Source of the DNA: Diplosphaera chodatii
Lineage: Eukaryota > Chlorophyta > Trebouxiophyceae > Prasiolales > Stichococcaceae
Length of the DNA stretch: 64,000 nucleotides
Assembly (NCBI GenBank): GCA_032358165.1
Contig: JAALGY010000052.1
Span: 1 to 64,000 of the forward strand
Direction: 5' to 3'
In this document: positions 1-12,600 of the stretch, piece by piece
Numbering within the stretch: position 1 is the stretch's first letter
Layout: each line of letters begins with the position of its first letter
The notes under the pieces: model-generated
What the model was told of the DNA's origin: nothing
Databases searched by the model: none
The model's input: the letters and a program-made list of their open reading frames with translations, nothing else
Position numbers and translations under genes: made by a program

Positions 1-3000
1 CACCGACTGGAGCCCTGCCGCTGGGCTGCAAGACCCTGCGGCCTCTGCGGGCAGCTGCAGCAGCATGTGCAGCCCTCGCTCGGCAGTCCAGCTCGCTCCT
101 GCAACAGCCGCGCCACCGCAGGGCAGACGTCTCAAATCGAGGACACAGCGCTGGCAGCCGCGACGGCGCCGGCAGAAGCCCTTTGGGACTGCCTCGCCGG
201 CCTCGCAGCCCAGCGGCGGCAGGAGCCCGATGCGCCTGCATGGTGACGGGCTGCTCCCGCCTGATGGCGTGTCAGCCAGGCTAAAATACGCCGCAGCCGG
301 CAGCCCATTAGGACAGACAGACAGACTTTGGCGGTCTACGATGCAAGGCAGCAGCTGGGCGGCGTACGGCTGCCTGCAGTACCCATTTGGCCAGCTCATA
401 CGCTGGGCGCTGCGCGTGTGGCGGGGGGCGCCACACAGTGGGGCAGGGCGCCCATCCCCTGGCCCGGCGTCGGTAGCGCCCTCCACACTGACACCGTGCA
501 GCGGGTGCGCAGCTGCCCTGGGATCTGCCCATACCTTTCTCCTGCATATTTCGCTCTCCCGTCATTGCTTTGTCCATCTGCGCCTACCAGCCTTGCCGTT
601 CCGAGGCACGATGGACTCGCAGAATACAGTCAGCGCTGCTCATCTTCTCGCAGCTCACAAATCATGTACGATCTAGCACCGTGACCATCACACTATGCAC
701 ATACGTGCCAGGTGTACACAGGGCAACGTGTAAACCGCCTACAGCATCACACCGGTTCTGCTGATTTTGCAGACCCGTCACGCTCAGCTGGATGACCAGA
801 CGCGGGAACTGCCCAGCGGCGCCACCACCCCGTCAGCAATCCCAACGCCGCCAAGGTGGATTTTGACCTGTAAATCGATTGAGCTTGCAGCCAGAGTGAC
901 ATAAAGCTCACGTGCCTGCTTGTCATAGGAGCTAGCGTGATGCGCCTCAGGATGACGCCCTTGCAACAGACGCTGGCATCCCTCCGTTTTACGTCCATGT
1001 ACCCTCGCATCAGCCCTGCTGATTGCCACTGCGCTGCAGGCCCACCGTGGTGGATCTGCACCGCTCTGGGCGCGCTTCAGGCGCTTTCCCACCAGCGAGG
1101 GACGGAGGCGCCTACAGGACAGCATGCGCAGCACGCCGCCGAGGCGCAGAGCAGCATCAGCAGAGGCGCCGTCACGCTGTCGGCGAACGTTGGTGGCTCG
1201 ATGCCGTCGCCCCCGAGGTGACTGCTCACACATGAACGGCCCATGCGGGCTGCCAACCCACTCTGTCGCCGGTGCGATTCAAGGGTGACCTGAATCTGAA
1301 CATGTGGAGGATGCCCATGGCAGATATGCCAGATGAACAGCGTCACCCAGCCGTTCTGCTGATCACAACCCTGAAACCCCAAACCCGCAGGAGCTGCGCG
1401 CTGGCCACCAGCCTCGCCTCGTGCGCTGGCTCGCGCGCGGCGGACAGGGCGCCCCGCCGTCATCTAGAACCGAGCCGCACGCCGCCCGTCCCGTCCCGCA
1501 GGTGTCACCCCTGCAGCGCCCCGGGTCTGCGCCAGCTGTGTGTGGCGCTGCTCTTCTGAAACTCAGCCGCCTGGACAGTCACGCTCTGCCTGATGTCTTG
1601 CGCTGCTGACGCTGCAGGAGCAACCGTGTAGGCTTGTAACATCACAGCGCGCGGCGGCGGCGCATGGTGCAAGGTCTGTGACGGGGTCATCCCAGCAGCG
1701 ACGGATCGGGGTCAGTGGTGTTGTAGCATAACGCCAACTGATCGAGACGGCCCGCCAGCCAGCTGGCTCGAATCGGTGCTTTCAGGATGGCTGAGCATGC
1801 ACACTCTCATCAACGTGCAGCAGACCGCTCGTGATGGGCATTGAGTGGTGAGCATGTTGTCCAGTTTCGTGTGTGCCGGGGCCTGTAGAACTGGACACAC
1901 CACTTTGGTGGCTTGCCATCCACAAACATGCTGCCAATCTTGCAAACCCAGAGCTTTTCACAGATCCCACCACCAGTGGAGCGCCGGCGTCGTCAGTACC
2001 ACAACATGCCGCGAGGGTCATGACAAACTACATCTATAGTTCTGTGGCTGGTGCCAGACTACTGGCTGACAGCTGCCCACCAGATGTATTGACATAGCCG
2101 CTGTCGCTGCTTGTGTGTTGATCACTGCGCCACCTGCTACCGGCTGCGCGGCCGGCAAGAGCGTCAGGGGCGCATCAGACGATCTGCAAATGCGCCCTGC
2201 AAGCACGCACACCAGTATTAACTACATCACATGACGCATGCCAGGCTTGTTCAGGCACAAGAAGCAGCGCCGCCGCTGGCTCACAAGCCTGTCATGTGGA
2301 CTCAGCACCTGTTCCAGGGTGTCAGTAGCGCCACACATGCACAGCAGAACAGCAGGCGAGGAGTTGCTGCCTGCGCAGTACCCGCGCACCAAGTCATCAG
2401 TGCAGCCGCCTGGGCAGAGGTCAATCTGAGTCTGAACTCGACAATGATGCTGAGGTCCGTGACACTGCAGCATTGCAGGGGTAAGCATACCTTGACAGCT
2501 GATGCCACTGGATGGGACGTGCCCAGGCGGACTGCCACCCAGCCGCCACTGTTTCGCCGGCAGCCGTCACTCTTGGCTACACTATGCTCCGTCTGATGCG
2601 GCCCTGAACCCCGCCAGCCAGCCCTGGCGCCTGTGCAGTTGAGCAACGAACGGGCTGAGAGCCTGCCTGCCTGCCTGCCTGCCCATGTGCAGACAGATTT
2701 GAGGGTCAACATGCAGATCTTCTCGGCCCTGAACCCGGCTGGTGTTTGCGGCAACACAAGAATCTGAGCTGAATCGGATGTACACCTGCTGCTAGAGGGG
2801 ACGCCGTCCGAGGCTAGGTGCAGCAGCGCAAGCCGCGGCTGCCCTTCCCGCTCCGAGGTCTGTCTGTAGCCAGCCCTCCAGCCAGGGCCGTTGACTGCTC
2901 GTTCATCCTCAGCAGCTGCAGGAGAGCGGGAAGCAAGATGCACGGTCAGCTGTAACTCTTTGCAGTTCTGTGGTGCATATGTGGTAGCGCAGTCGAACAA

Positions 3001-3480
3001 TAGTGCTTGAACTGGAGCTGCAGCAACACCAGCGCAATGCTGATCAGCTGACAGGCATGGCCTGTGCTCACCTGCTCGTTGTGCCGCGGTGTGCTGCAGC
3101 TGCGGCGCTGGGCTGCCAAAGGCTGCACGGACAGTAGCCGCTGGATGTCATGATGTCAGGGCTTGACCTCCACCCAGCAAGCCCAGCAGTAGTCACATCA
3201 CCACGCACGATGCTGGCACGATGACAGGCATGGGCTCCACCCACCCAATTCGGTGGGTGTGGCGCTGATGCCGTGCTTGTGCACGTGTGATGAGTCGAAG
3301 CGCCCGTCAGACACCACCCTGCCAACAGCGTCCGCCCCGCCAGCCGGCAACGGCGCCCCAGGGCACCTCCGAGTCCGTGGCAGCCACTACCACTGCTCAT
3401 CAGCTGATCCTCCCGCAGCCATGTGCCGACGCCGCCATCACATGTCCGCCCGAAACCGCGCCTGCAGGTGACGATGACGT
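1..3480. other. Left flank without a supportable gene
   Basis: I find no exon chain or recognisable protein domain here. The only open stretch worth noting runs in + frame 1 from the window edge to a stop at 241-243; it is Ala/Gln-rich and could be the last exon of a gene lying to the left, but nothing confirms it. Other open frames are short, overlap on both strands and have low-complexity shadow composition. From about 3160 the sequence begins to show diverged copies of the satellite that follows. Confidence 0.5.
2661..2682. repeat. (GCCT)n microsatellite
   Basis: The tetranucleotide GCCT is repeated about five and a half times without interruption. It lies in apparently non-coding sequence. 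Confidence 0.85.
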
Positions 3481-6400
3481 CGTCTGCCATCACGCTGTGG
3501 CTGAAGTGATGCCAGCTCATTGCAGCACCATCGATGATGGCAGCCAGACAGATGGCAGATGCGGGCGCGACCCACGTGATCCTCCTGGAACGGCTGGCCG
3601 ACGCTGCTGCCGTCTACCTGTCTGGAGAGCCACTTGCAGGATCCTGCAATACACCGGCACGCCACTGCCCACACCATGCCAGCTGTGTTCAGCAGCAAAA
3701 GAGGCACACCGCAACGCTGATACGAAGGCAACTGCCAGCACAGCTCGCTCATCACTTGATTTTTCTGGGATGCCGGGCGGAAACCGCCACTGTGCGTACG
3801 CCCAAAAGCGTGCCTGTGGGACGCACACAACCCTGATGCCAGGTCTTGGATCATGCTAGTTCATCGCAGCTACATATCTGGCACAGCAGGGCGCCAGAAC
3901 GATGGCAGACAGGAGCACTGCATGCATGATCTCCTGGGACGCCGGGCGGACGCCGCCACTGAAATCTGCCCAAAAAGCGCACCTGCGAGACCCACAGAAT
4001 GTGATCACGCCGTGCCCCGCAGTATGCTAGCTCGCTGCAGCTGCGACAGTGGCACGATACAGTGCTAGAACGATGGCAGACAGGAGCACAGCTCGCATGA
4101 TCTCCCTGGAATGCCGCATTGACGCCGCCACTGACATCTGCTGAAATCGGCGCCTGCGAGCCTCATAGAACGTGATCACGCCGTGACCCGCAGTCTACCA
4201 ACTCTCTGCAGCTGCAAGGGCGACACGAAAGGGTGCCAGAACGATGGCAGACAGCAGCACAGTCTGCCTGATCCTCTTCAAAACAGCCCACCTCCGCTGC
4301 TGCTTTGGCGGTGCCGAAGTGCCTGCCCGCGGGTCCCAGACAACACCCTGATGCCAGGCCTGAAGCCATGCCAACTCTTCACAGCTGCGACGGTGACACG
4401 AAAGGGTGCCAGAACGATGGCAGACAGGATCACAGCTTGCATGATCTTCCGTGGAATGCCGGGCTGACGCCGCTACCGAAATCTGCCCAGAAGCGCTGCC
4501 TGCGGGACCCAGACAACACCCTGCTGCCAGGGCTGCAGCCATGTCAGCTCTTTGCAGCTGCGACAATGGCACGAAAGGGTGCTGGGATGATGGCAGACAC
4601 GAGCGTATCTGTCACGATCTTCACGGGACGGCGCCGGGCAGACGCCGCCACTGAGATCTGCCCAAAAGGCGCTGCCTGCAGGACCCATACAATGTGATCA
4701 TGCCATGCCCGGCAGTATGCTAGCTCGCTGCAGCTGCAAGGGCGACACAAAAAGGGTGCTGGAACGATGGCAGACACGAGCACTGCGAGCATGATCTTCC
4801 TGGGATGCCGTTCTGACGCCGCCACTGACATCTGCTGAAAACGGCGCCTGCGAGCCCCATAGAACGTGATCACGCCGTGACCCGCAGTCTACCAGCTCTC
4901 TGCAGCTGCAAGGGCGACACGAAAGGGTGCCAGAACGATGGCAGACAGCAGCACAGCCTGCCTGATCCTCTTCAAAACAGCCCACCTCCGCTGCTGCTTT
5001 GGCGGTGCCGAAATGGCTGCCCGCGGGTCCCAGACAACACCCTGGTGCCAGGCCTGAATCCATGTCAGCTCCTTGCAGCTGCGACAGTGGCACGAAAGGG
5101 TGCTGGGAACATGACCGCTACCAGCACAACTCACATGATCTGCGGAGGACGCTGGGCCGACACCGCTGCTGGGTTCTGCTCAAAAAGCGCGCCTGCAGGA
5201 CCCACAGAACACCCTGACGCCAGGGCTGCAGCTGTGCCAGCTCTTGGCAGCTGCTAAAGCGGCACAATACAGATCTAGGATGACAACAGACACGAGCACA
5301 GCCTGCCTGATCCTCAGGAGAATGACCCGCTGCCGTTGCTGCTGTGGCGGCAATACTGAACACACACCTGCGGGACACACAGAACACCCTGACGCCAGGG
5401 CTGCAGCCGTGCCAACTCTTCACAGCTGCAACGGTGACACGAAAGGGTGCCAGAACGATGGCAGACAGGATCACAGCTTGCATGATCTTCCTGGATTGCC
5501 GGGCTGACGCCGCCACTGAAATCTGCCCAGAAGCGCTGCCTGCGGACCCACACAACACCCTGATGCCAGGCCTGAAGCTATGTCACCTCTTCACAGCTGC
5601 GACAGTGGCACGAAAGGGTGCCAGACCGATGGCACCTGCCAGCATAGCTCGCACGATCCTCCCCAAACCGGCCCACCTCCGCTGCTGCTGTGCGGGCGCT
5701 GAAATTACAGCCTGCGGGACGCACAGAACACCCTGACGCCAGGGCTGAAGCCATGCCAACTCTTCACAGCTGCAACAGTGACACGATACGGTGCCAGACC
5801 GATGGCAGACAGGATCACAGCTTGCATGATCTTCCTGGATTGCCGGGCTGACGCCGCCACTGAAATCTGCCCAGAAGCGCTGCCTGCGGACCCACACAAC
5901 ACCCTGATGCCAGGCCTGAAGCTATGTCACCTCTTCACAGCTGCGACAGTGGCACGAAAGGGTGCCAGACCGATGGCACCTGCCAGCATAGCTCGCACGA
6001 TCCTCCCCAAACCGGCCTACCTCCGCTGCTGCTGTGCGGGCGCTGAAATTACAGCCTGCGGGACACACAGAACACCCTGACGCCAGGGCTGAAGCCATGC
6101 CAACTCTTCACAGCTGCAAAAGTGACACGATACGGTGCCAGACCGATGGCAAACACGGGCACAGCTCATGTGATCTTCCTGGGACGCTGGGCGGGCGCCG
6201 CTGCTGTGCATACACCCAAAGCCGCACCTGCAGGGCCCCATAGAACGTGATCACGCCGTGCCCCGCAGTCTGCCGGCTCTCTGCAGCTGCAATAACGACA
6301 CGAAAGGGTGCTGGGAAGATGGCAGACACGAGCACAGCTCGCCTGATCCTCTTCAATGCGGTCCGCCTCTGCTGCTGCTACTGTGCGGGTGCCGAACGAG

Positions 6401-7110
6401 CACCTGCGGGACCCACAGAACACCCTGGAGCCAGCCTGAAGCTATGTCACCTCTTCACAGCAGCATAGGTGGCACAAAACGGTGCCAGAACGATGGCAGG
6501 CACGAGCACATCCCGCACGATCCTCTCCAAACCGGCCTACCTCCGCTGCTGCTGTGGCGGTGCCAAACACACACCTGCGGCACCCACAGAACACCCCGAT
6601 GCCAGGGCTGCACCTGTTCCAGCTCCTTGTAGCGTCGAAAGTGGCACAGAAGGGTGCTGACCCGACGGCAATTGGCACCACAGCTCCCACGATCTTCCCG
6701 GGACGCCGGGCGTTTGCCGCCGCTGAAATCTGCCCAAGTATGCACGCCTGTGTGACACACAGAACACCCTGATGCCAGGGCTGCAGCTATGCGGCTCTTT
6801 GCAGCTGCAACAGTGACACGAAAGGGTGCCAGACCGATGGCAGACACGAGCACAGCTGACATGATCTTCCTGGAAACGCCGGGCTGACGCAGACGTTGAC
6901 ATCTGCTCAGAAGTCCGCACCTGCAGGACCCACAGACCACCCTGGTGCCAGGTCTGAATCCGTGCCAGCTCATCACAGCAGCAACAGTGACACGAAAGGG
7001 TGCCAGAAGGATGGCAGACACGAGCACAGCCTGCCTGATCCCGTCGCAATGCCCGGCAGACGCCGCCAGCGATATCTGCCCAAAAGCGCGCCTATTGCAT
7101 TCCAGAATTG
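3480..7110. repeat. ~173-bp tandem satellite array, about 21 copies
   Basis: The phrase GATGGCAGAC or a close variant recurs at about 3551, 3901, 4072, 4243, 4416, 4589, 4766, 4937, 5457, 5628, 5801, 5972, 6145, 6318, 6492, 6836 and 7010. Spacings are 171-177 bp, or multiples of that where a diverged copy lies between (near 3725, 5111, 5280 and 6665). Each monomer has the same order of blocks: a GCAGCTGC block, CACGAAAGGGTGCCAGA, GATGGCAGAC, a GATCnTCCTGGA block, GACGCCGCC, ATCTGCCCA and ACAACACCCTGATGCCAGG. The outer copies are the most diverged and the central ones the most alike. The period is not a multiple of three and no frame stays open across copies, so the array is non-coding. I see no link to a transposon. 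Confidence 0.9.
5409..6096. repeat. 344-bp dimer duplicated head to tail within the satellite
   Basis: Two consecutive segments of about 344 bp (5409-5752 and 5753-6096), each made of two satellite monomers, are almost identical and differ at only a few scattered bases. The two monomers within one dimer are clearly more different from each other. This is a recent higher-order amplification inside the older array. A similar relation holds between about 4183-4320 and 4877-5014, which are nearly identical and lie four monomers apart. Confidence 0.8.
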
Positions 7111-7114
7111 GGCG

Positions 7115-9660
7115 CCTGCCGAGCCCTGCAGCCACCACCACGCCATAGCTCACACTATGTTCATATGTTAAAGCAGAGAGGGTGCCTTGAGCTGATGCAG
7201 ATCCGAGGGCAAGTGCCCACACAGCCCACCTGACCCTCCTGCTGCGCCATGCAGATGCCACTACCGCTGCCCTGCGCGCACTGGACTGGTCGCCGGCGGC
7301 GCCCGCGGGGCTGCCCTGGCTCGATGCAGGCAGCTCATGCTGCACCCCCATGCCCAATGCAGCGGCAAAATGGCCACCAAGGAGTGCCAGGATGCTGGCG
7401 GGCACGCCCTGCATCCGCCTGGTGCTGAAGCAGGGGCGTCCCGCCCCTGCTGCTCGGTATAGTAGTCGTTGACGCCCACAGCCTGAGACGCAAACAGGCC
7501 GTGTTTGAGCGTCGCACCCGCCGACACAGCCCCATGCGTCAGGAGACAGGAAAGCAAGCTGGGGGCGGGTGAATGATCTGACGAACGAGGAGTTTTCCAA
7601 GCACGGTCTGAACACGCTTGCCTGAGCAGTGCTGGCCTTATTTGTGCAGAACGAAGTTGCTCAGCTGAGGCCCAGCTGAGACCATGACCTGGCGACCCAC
7701 CAAGCGGTTCACAGCTGAAATGGGTTCACGCCTGCTGCGGCACAAAAGATACAGTCAGCCGTGCACGCAGACACGACATGCCGCCAGCCTGTGAATGCGC
7801 TCCGAGCATGTGCACAGAAGAATCACAGGTAGGTGTTGAGCCAGCCCGCCCGCCATGCCGACCTGAGGGTTGGGTGGGACCCGGCCACCGTGGGTTGACC
7901 CGCGCCGTATGCCGCCCAGATGCAGTGCACACCAGAACGGTAGCATTGCCAAGGCGTCCACTGCGCTGGCTGCGCTCGGCAGCTACGCTGGCTCGGGGCG
8001 GCGCCGGTGATGTCACTGGACGGCCGCACCAAGTCACCCTCCAACTAGTGGATGCCACAGGGTCGGTGTCCCCTACGAAATGACAGCTACTTGCCTCAGG
8101 CACGCTCGCCCGCACGCCAGAAGGGGTGCTGGGCAGGACTCACCATGCAGAACTCACCATACTGCTATGCTGACAGTATGCTGCGGAGCGGCTGCCCTCT
8201 CTGATGAGGTCAGCCCGACACATCAGAGCAGGGCTACCCTGCGTGCAGATATGTTGCGCTGCGATCAGAAAGGGGACACGCGGCAAGCTGCCAGCTACAC
8301 GGCAGGCGGCACAAATCTGTCGTACGTGGTGCATGCGCCAGTCCGGTGGGCATGAAAGGAACCACAGCAAACATGTGAGAAGCTTCAAGGCCCACCTCGG
8401 TCCGCAGGCCGCTCAACGGCTCTGGCACGCTGCCGGCTTCAACTCCGTCATCACCTCTGCTCTAATGCTATTGTAAAACAAAGCAAACTGGCAGCCCATG
8501 CTGGACCTGCAGCTGGCGTCAGGGCGTCAGAAGCATGTGCACATCTGGCACATACCACATGCACAGCTGGTTCTGCTGCTGAGCATGCCTGTCCACCGAT
8601 GATTTGATCGTCTGAGACCACGACAAAGGCATTCACCTGTAGTGTCTGGTTGCAGAAGGGCGTGGCTGCAAATCAGGCAGACATTGCCGCCACCCTGCAC
8701 CCGTGGACCCCAGTCACTGTTGACGTGCCCTGACGCTGCAGAGCTGTTGCAATGCCCCCTGAAAATCTGTGTCATATGTGGATGCAGCCACCCACCGACG
8801 CATAAGCTTGAAGGTGTTCAGCTGCACGCAGGCCTGGCAGCCCAGTTAGGAGGCAGTGCAGAAGCCAGTGGGCGTCCCGAGGGACCGTCACGCACTCGCT
8901 TGGCGCTGTGTCCACCTGCAGCTGCACAAGCCATGCAGAACCGTGTCACTTTCAAACCGTGACCACCCAGCAGACGCGAGCGCCAGCAGACCCGGTCCTG
9001 TTAGGCACTGGAGGTCTGCATGCGCGGCTGCGGGATTGGCAAGGCGCTACAGCACAGATCTCTGTGCAAACAGCAAAGCAGAGCAGGTCGGAATGAAGAC
9101 GATGCCGATCAGCGGCCCCACCTGCTCAGTGAGCAAGGCACCGTATTCAAGCAAGGCATCTGCTGTACTTGGCACACACAAGCGAGGGTGGGCGTTGCAA
9201 CCGTGCTTCATATGTATGGCATGCAACAGGGAACACGCCACTCATCACAACGGTGGGTGGGCAGGGCAGCAGTCTGTAGTACTCTAGGCCCTGTTTGAGC
9301 TCACGCAGTGCATTTCAGCTCTGTTCAGGGCCTCTGGTACCGTGAAGTGGTGGCAGACCTGCGACTGCATGTTCTGCACGTGCCCGCCGCACCATTGGTC
9401 GGCGGGTTTTTAATATCACAACCCAAAGCGAAAGGCATACGAAGCTGTAGGGGCTCGGTGTGACATCTTCCATCACATGCATCAGCAATGGACGTGACGG
9501 TCCTCCATGCAGTTGTTTGCACTTCGTCACACACTGCTAAGTTATACACAAGAGTTGGTGAGCTTCAAAAAGACAAACTCAAAGTAGTCGTTGAACTACA
9601 AGGCATCCGCTGCCTCAAACCAAGCCGTGCCAGTTACGCATCACAGTTGGCCACCACTCC
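7115..9660. other. Gene-poor stretch downstream of WDR11
   Basis: No gene can be supported. On the minus strand around 7270-7615 two overlapping frames read somewhat protein-like, but the longer one continues into the satellite array and I recognise no family. Between 7.7 and 9.5 kb open frames on both strands are short and unrelated to known domains. The last ~100 bp should hold the 3' UTR of WDR11, which is transcribed leftward. Confidence 0.5.
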
Positions 9661-12600
9661 TTACACAGCCTGCAGCAGCTCCACCGCATACAGGCGCAGA
9701 TTTGCCTCCACCGACTCTGCGTGCGCCCCGGCGCCGACCCCGGCATCTTGCAGAACAGCGGCGAACGCTGCGGCGCAGTCCGGCAGCTGGGCGGCCGTGA
9801 ACAGCGCCGCGGTGCCGTCCAGGTCCCCCGCGGCCACCAGCAGGGCGGCCGCCCGCCAGATGTGCCCCTCAGCCTGCATGTGGAGCGGCGTGCACATCGA
9901 ACCTGGCTGGGGACCTCGGGCTCGTACGGGTCTGCTCTGCACCCGCAGCACGGTGCACCCACCTGCAGGGCGTGTGTCGACCAGCGGTCCAGCACGGCCG
10001 CCTGCGCTGAGGGGGGCAGCGAGCCGGCTGCCAGGGTGGCGGCGTAGCGCCAGAGCCCCGCGTCCTGCAGCACCGCCGCCGCCTCCGCCACCAGACCTGT
10101 GCAAGGAAGCAAGCAAAGCTGAGTCGGTTCAGCAAGTGTTATCCACCTGCTACACTTGCAGCAATACTGCTCTGATGCACCGCTCACCAGAGGAGCACAG
10201 CAGCGGGACGCCCAGCAACGCATCGCCCACACTGGCAGCATTGGCAGCCACTACCTACAGGTGCATTCGTCAGACCTCTGGAGACAGCAGGTCACCGCTT
10301 TGCTGCAGACGCAGGTGCAGAGGTGCCAGGCGTACGGAGAGCAGGGTGCCAGAGCGGCCAGAACGATTGCAAGCAAGCACACCTTGGCGGCCTGCCACAG
10401 CAGGCTGCTGGCGGGCGGCGGCTGCGGAAGCGCGACGCTGGTCGCGCTCGAGAGCGTCCTGCCCAGCGATTCCTGCGGTGCCAGGGCACCGTCCGCGCTG
10501 TGCTGCGAAGTCGGCTGACCGCCGGCGGACTGGAGGCCGTCCGGCACGGCCGCGGCGGCGTGCGCCAGGGCCAGGGTGCACAGCGCGTCGCGGTAGTAGC
10601 GCGCCGAGCGGTCCGGCGGCGACGCCAGCAGGAAGCCCACGGCGGAGTGGTAGTCCCCCAGGCTGACGTACTCCACCATGCGCCGCTCCTGTGGTGGTTG
10701 CAGTCGAGGTGCAGGCATGACCGAACACTGCAGCTGTGACATTCTTCTGCAGCATACAGCAGACGGTTGTCCAAGTCAGACGGCCTGCTGTGCAGACAGT
10801 GGTGAACAGTCCAGAAGGTCCATACCTGCTGGCGGTCGGAGGGCGCTGCGCCGCTGTCCATGGCCTCATGCCAGGCCACGCGCTCCCGCGCCTCTGCCAG
10901 CAGCACGTGCGGCTCCCACAGCGGCCTGCGCACATCAGCTCCAGTGTCTCCGCTGTGTGGAGTATTGAACGGACAGCAGGGTAGCAGGAGAGTTGGCGCG
11001 AAGGGGCAGGAGGGAGCAAAAGGATGTCTATGGACATGTCCACCTGTCGTGCTCCAATACAGCTGCTGGGCTGCTGCTGCTCTCTGCTGCTTCTTCAGCA
11101 TCTGTCAACTGCCGTGCAGCAGCCAGGGTTGCTGGCAGCAGCTGCCAAAAGTGTGCCTCTTCCTGCACGGTCAGGACTCAAGCTGCACTCAGCAGCCAGC
11201 TGCAATGAGCCCACTGCTTTCTCAGGCAGATGCTGCTGCCTCCGAGCCCTGGACACCCACCTCGTCTCCCAGCACTCTGGCCGCCAGCTCAGCACGGGCT
11301 GCCGCCGGGTTAGCAGCCGCGGCCGACGCCTCTGCCGCCACCGCTTCGGCGGCCAGCAGCGGGGCGCCGCCCCTTGCGCTGGCCAGCACGGAGATGACCT
11401 GCGCCAGCGACGGGCCCGCCTCACCATCACCTGCAACATGGCATTGAGCAGCACCATCAGACACCAAGTCCGTGGTCATACCATGGGCTGTTGTCAAGGC
11501 GCCGGCTGCAATGCCAAGCTCAGCGGCACCGGCGCATGCTCCTGCTCTGCAACCTGCAGGCCTCCAACACCCTGCACCTGGCAGCAGCTCTGACGCGCGG
11601 CGGCTGTCGGTGCGGACGCGCAGCCCGCCGCTGCCGGGCCGCTTGGCTGCGCCGCTGCCGACGGCCAGGCTGTCGACGGATGACAGGCGGCCCAGGCCGG
11701 TGTGAGGCGCAAAGTCGGGCTCCGAGGCGCGGCGGCCCACGACCGCTGCCTGTAGCATGCAAACGCGATTGTCCTAGATTCAGGGTGATCACAGTCTCAT
11801 GCACAGTGATATGAAATGTTTCGGGTTGACTGCAGCATGAGGGCTCTCTTTGCAGAGCAGCCTGCCATGAAAATAGTTTCGAGCTGCACCTGGGGAGCCG
11901 CTGCATGGCGGGCTGCTTCCCAGGCGCCGCGGCACCCTGGCGGCAGCGCAGCCCACAGCGCGGCTTCTGCTGCCTCGAGGTCCGGCGTAGACGCCGCGGA
12001 GCGGCTGGCGGCGGTGGACAGCACTCTCAGCGCGCCGCAGGGTACACCCTGCAGGTGTTTGCAAGCATGCTGTTGTGCCAGAATCGCAGCGAGGATGCAA
12101 TCATAGCAAGTGATACCAGCGTGCACAGCCCTTTCCTGTCCCCCCAAATCGCCAAGCAGCCAGGTGCTCACAACCTAAAATGCTGACAGCTATCATATGG
12201 AATCATTGCACCCACCTGCTGGACCAGCAGCCGCAGCAGCAGGCCCCATGCGGGCGGCAGCAGGGCGGCGGAGCCCAGGGGCGGCGGCGCCGCCAGGCCC
12301 CCGGCCGGCAGCGGCCAAGCGCCGCCCACCGCCGCCTTCAGCCCAATTCCCCTGCACTTCGGTGCACTTTCTGTCAGTCAGGCGGGCGTTGCAAAGGTTG
12401 CACTTCTTGAGAGTCCACTGCGGCTTCCGTGTCCCCCTCAAGGAGCTGAAGGTGTGACAGGTTCAGGCAGGGCGCAACTCGTCGGCCAGCCCGCAACCCC
12501 TCAAAGTTGTCGGTGCACGCAGTAGGCGAGCATGCACTCACTCAATCCAGCATAGCAGGCACAAGCAGACGATGGGGCACCTCAGGCGGCGGGGCGCGGC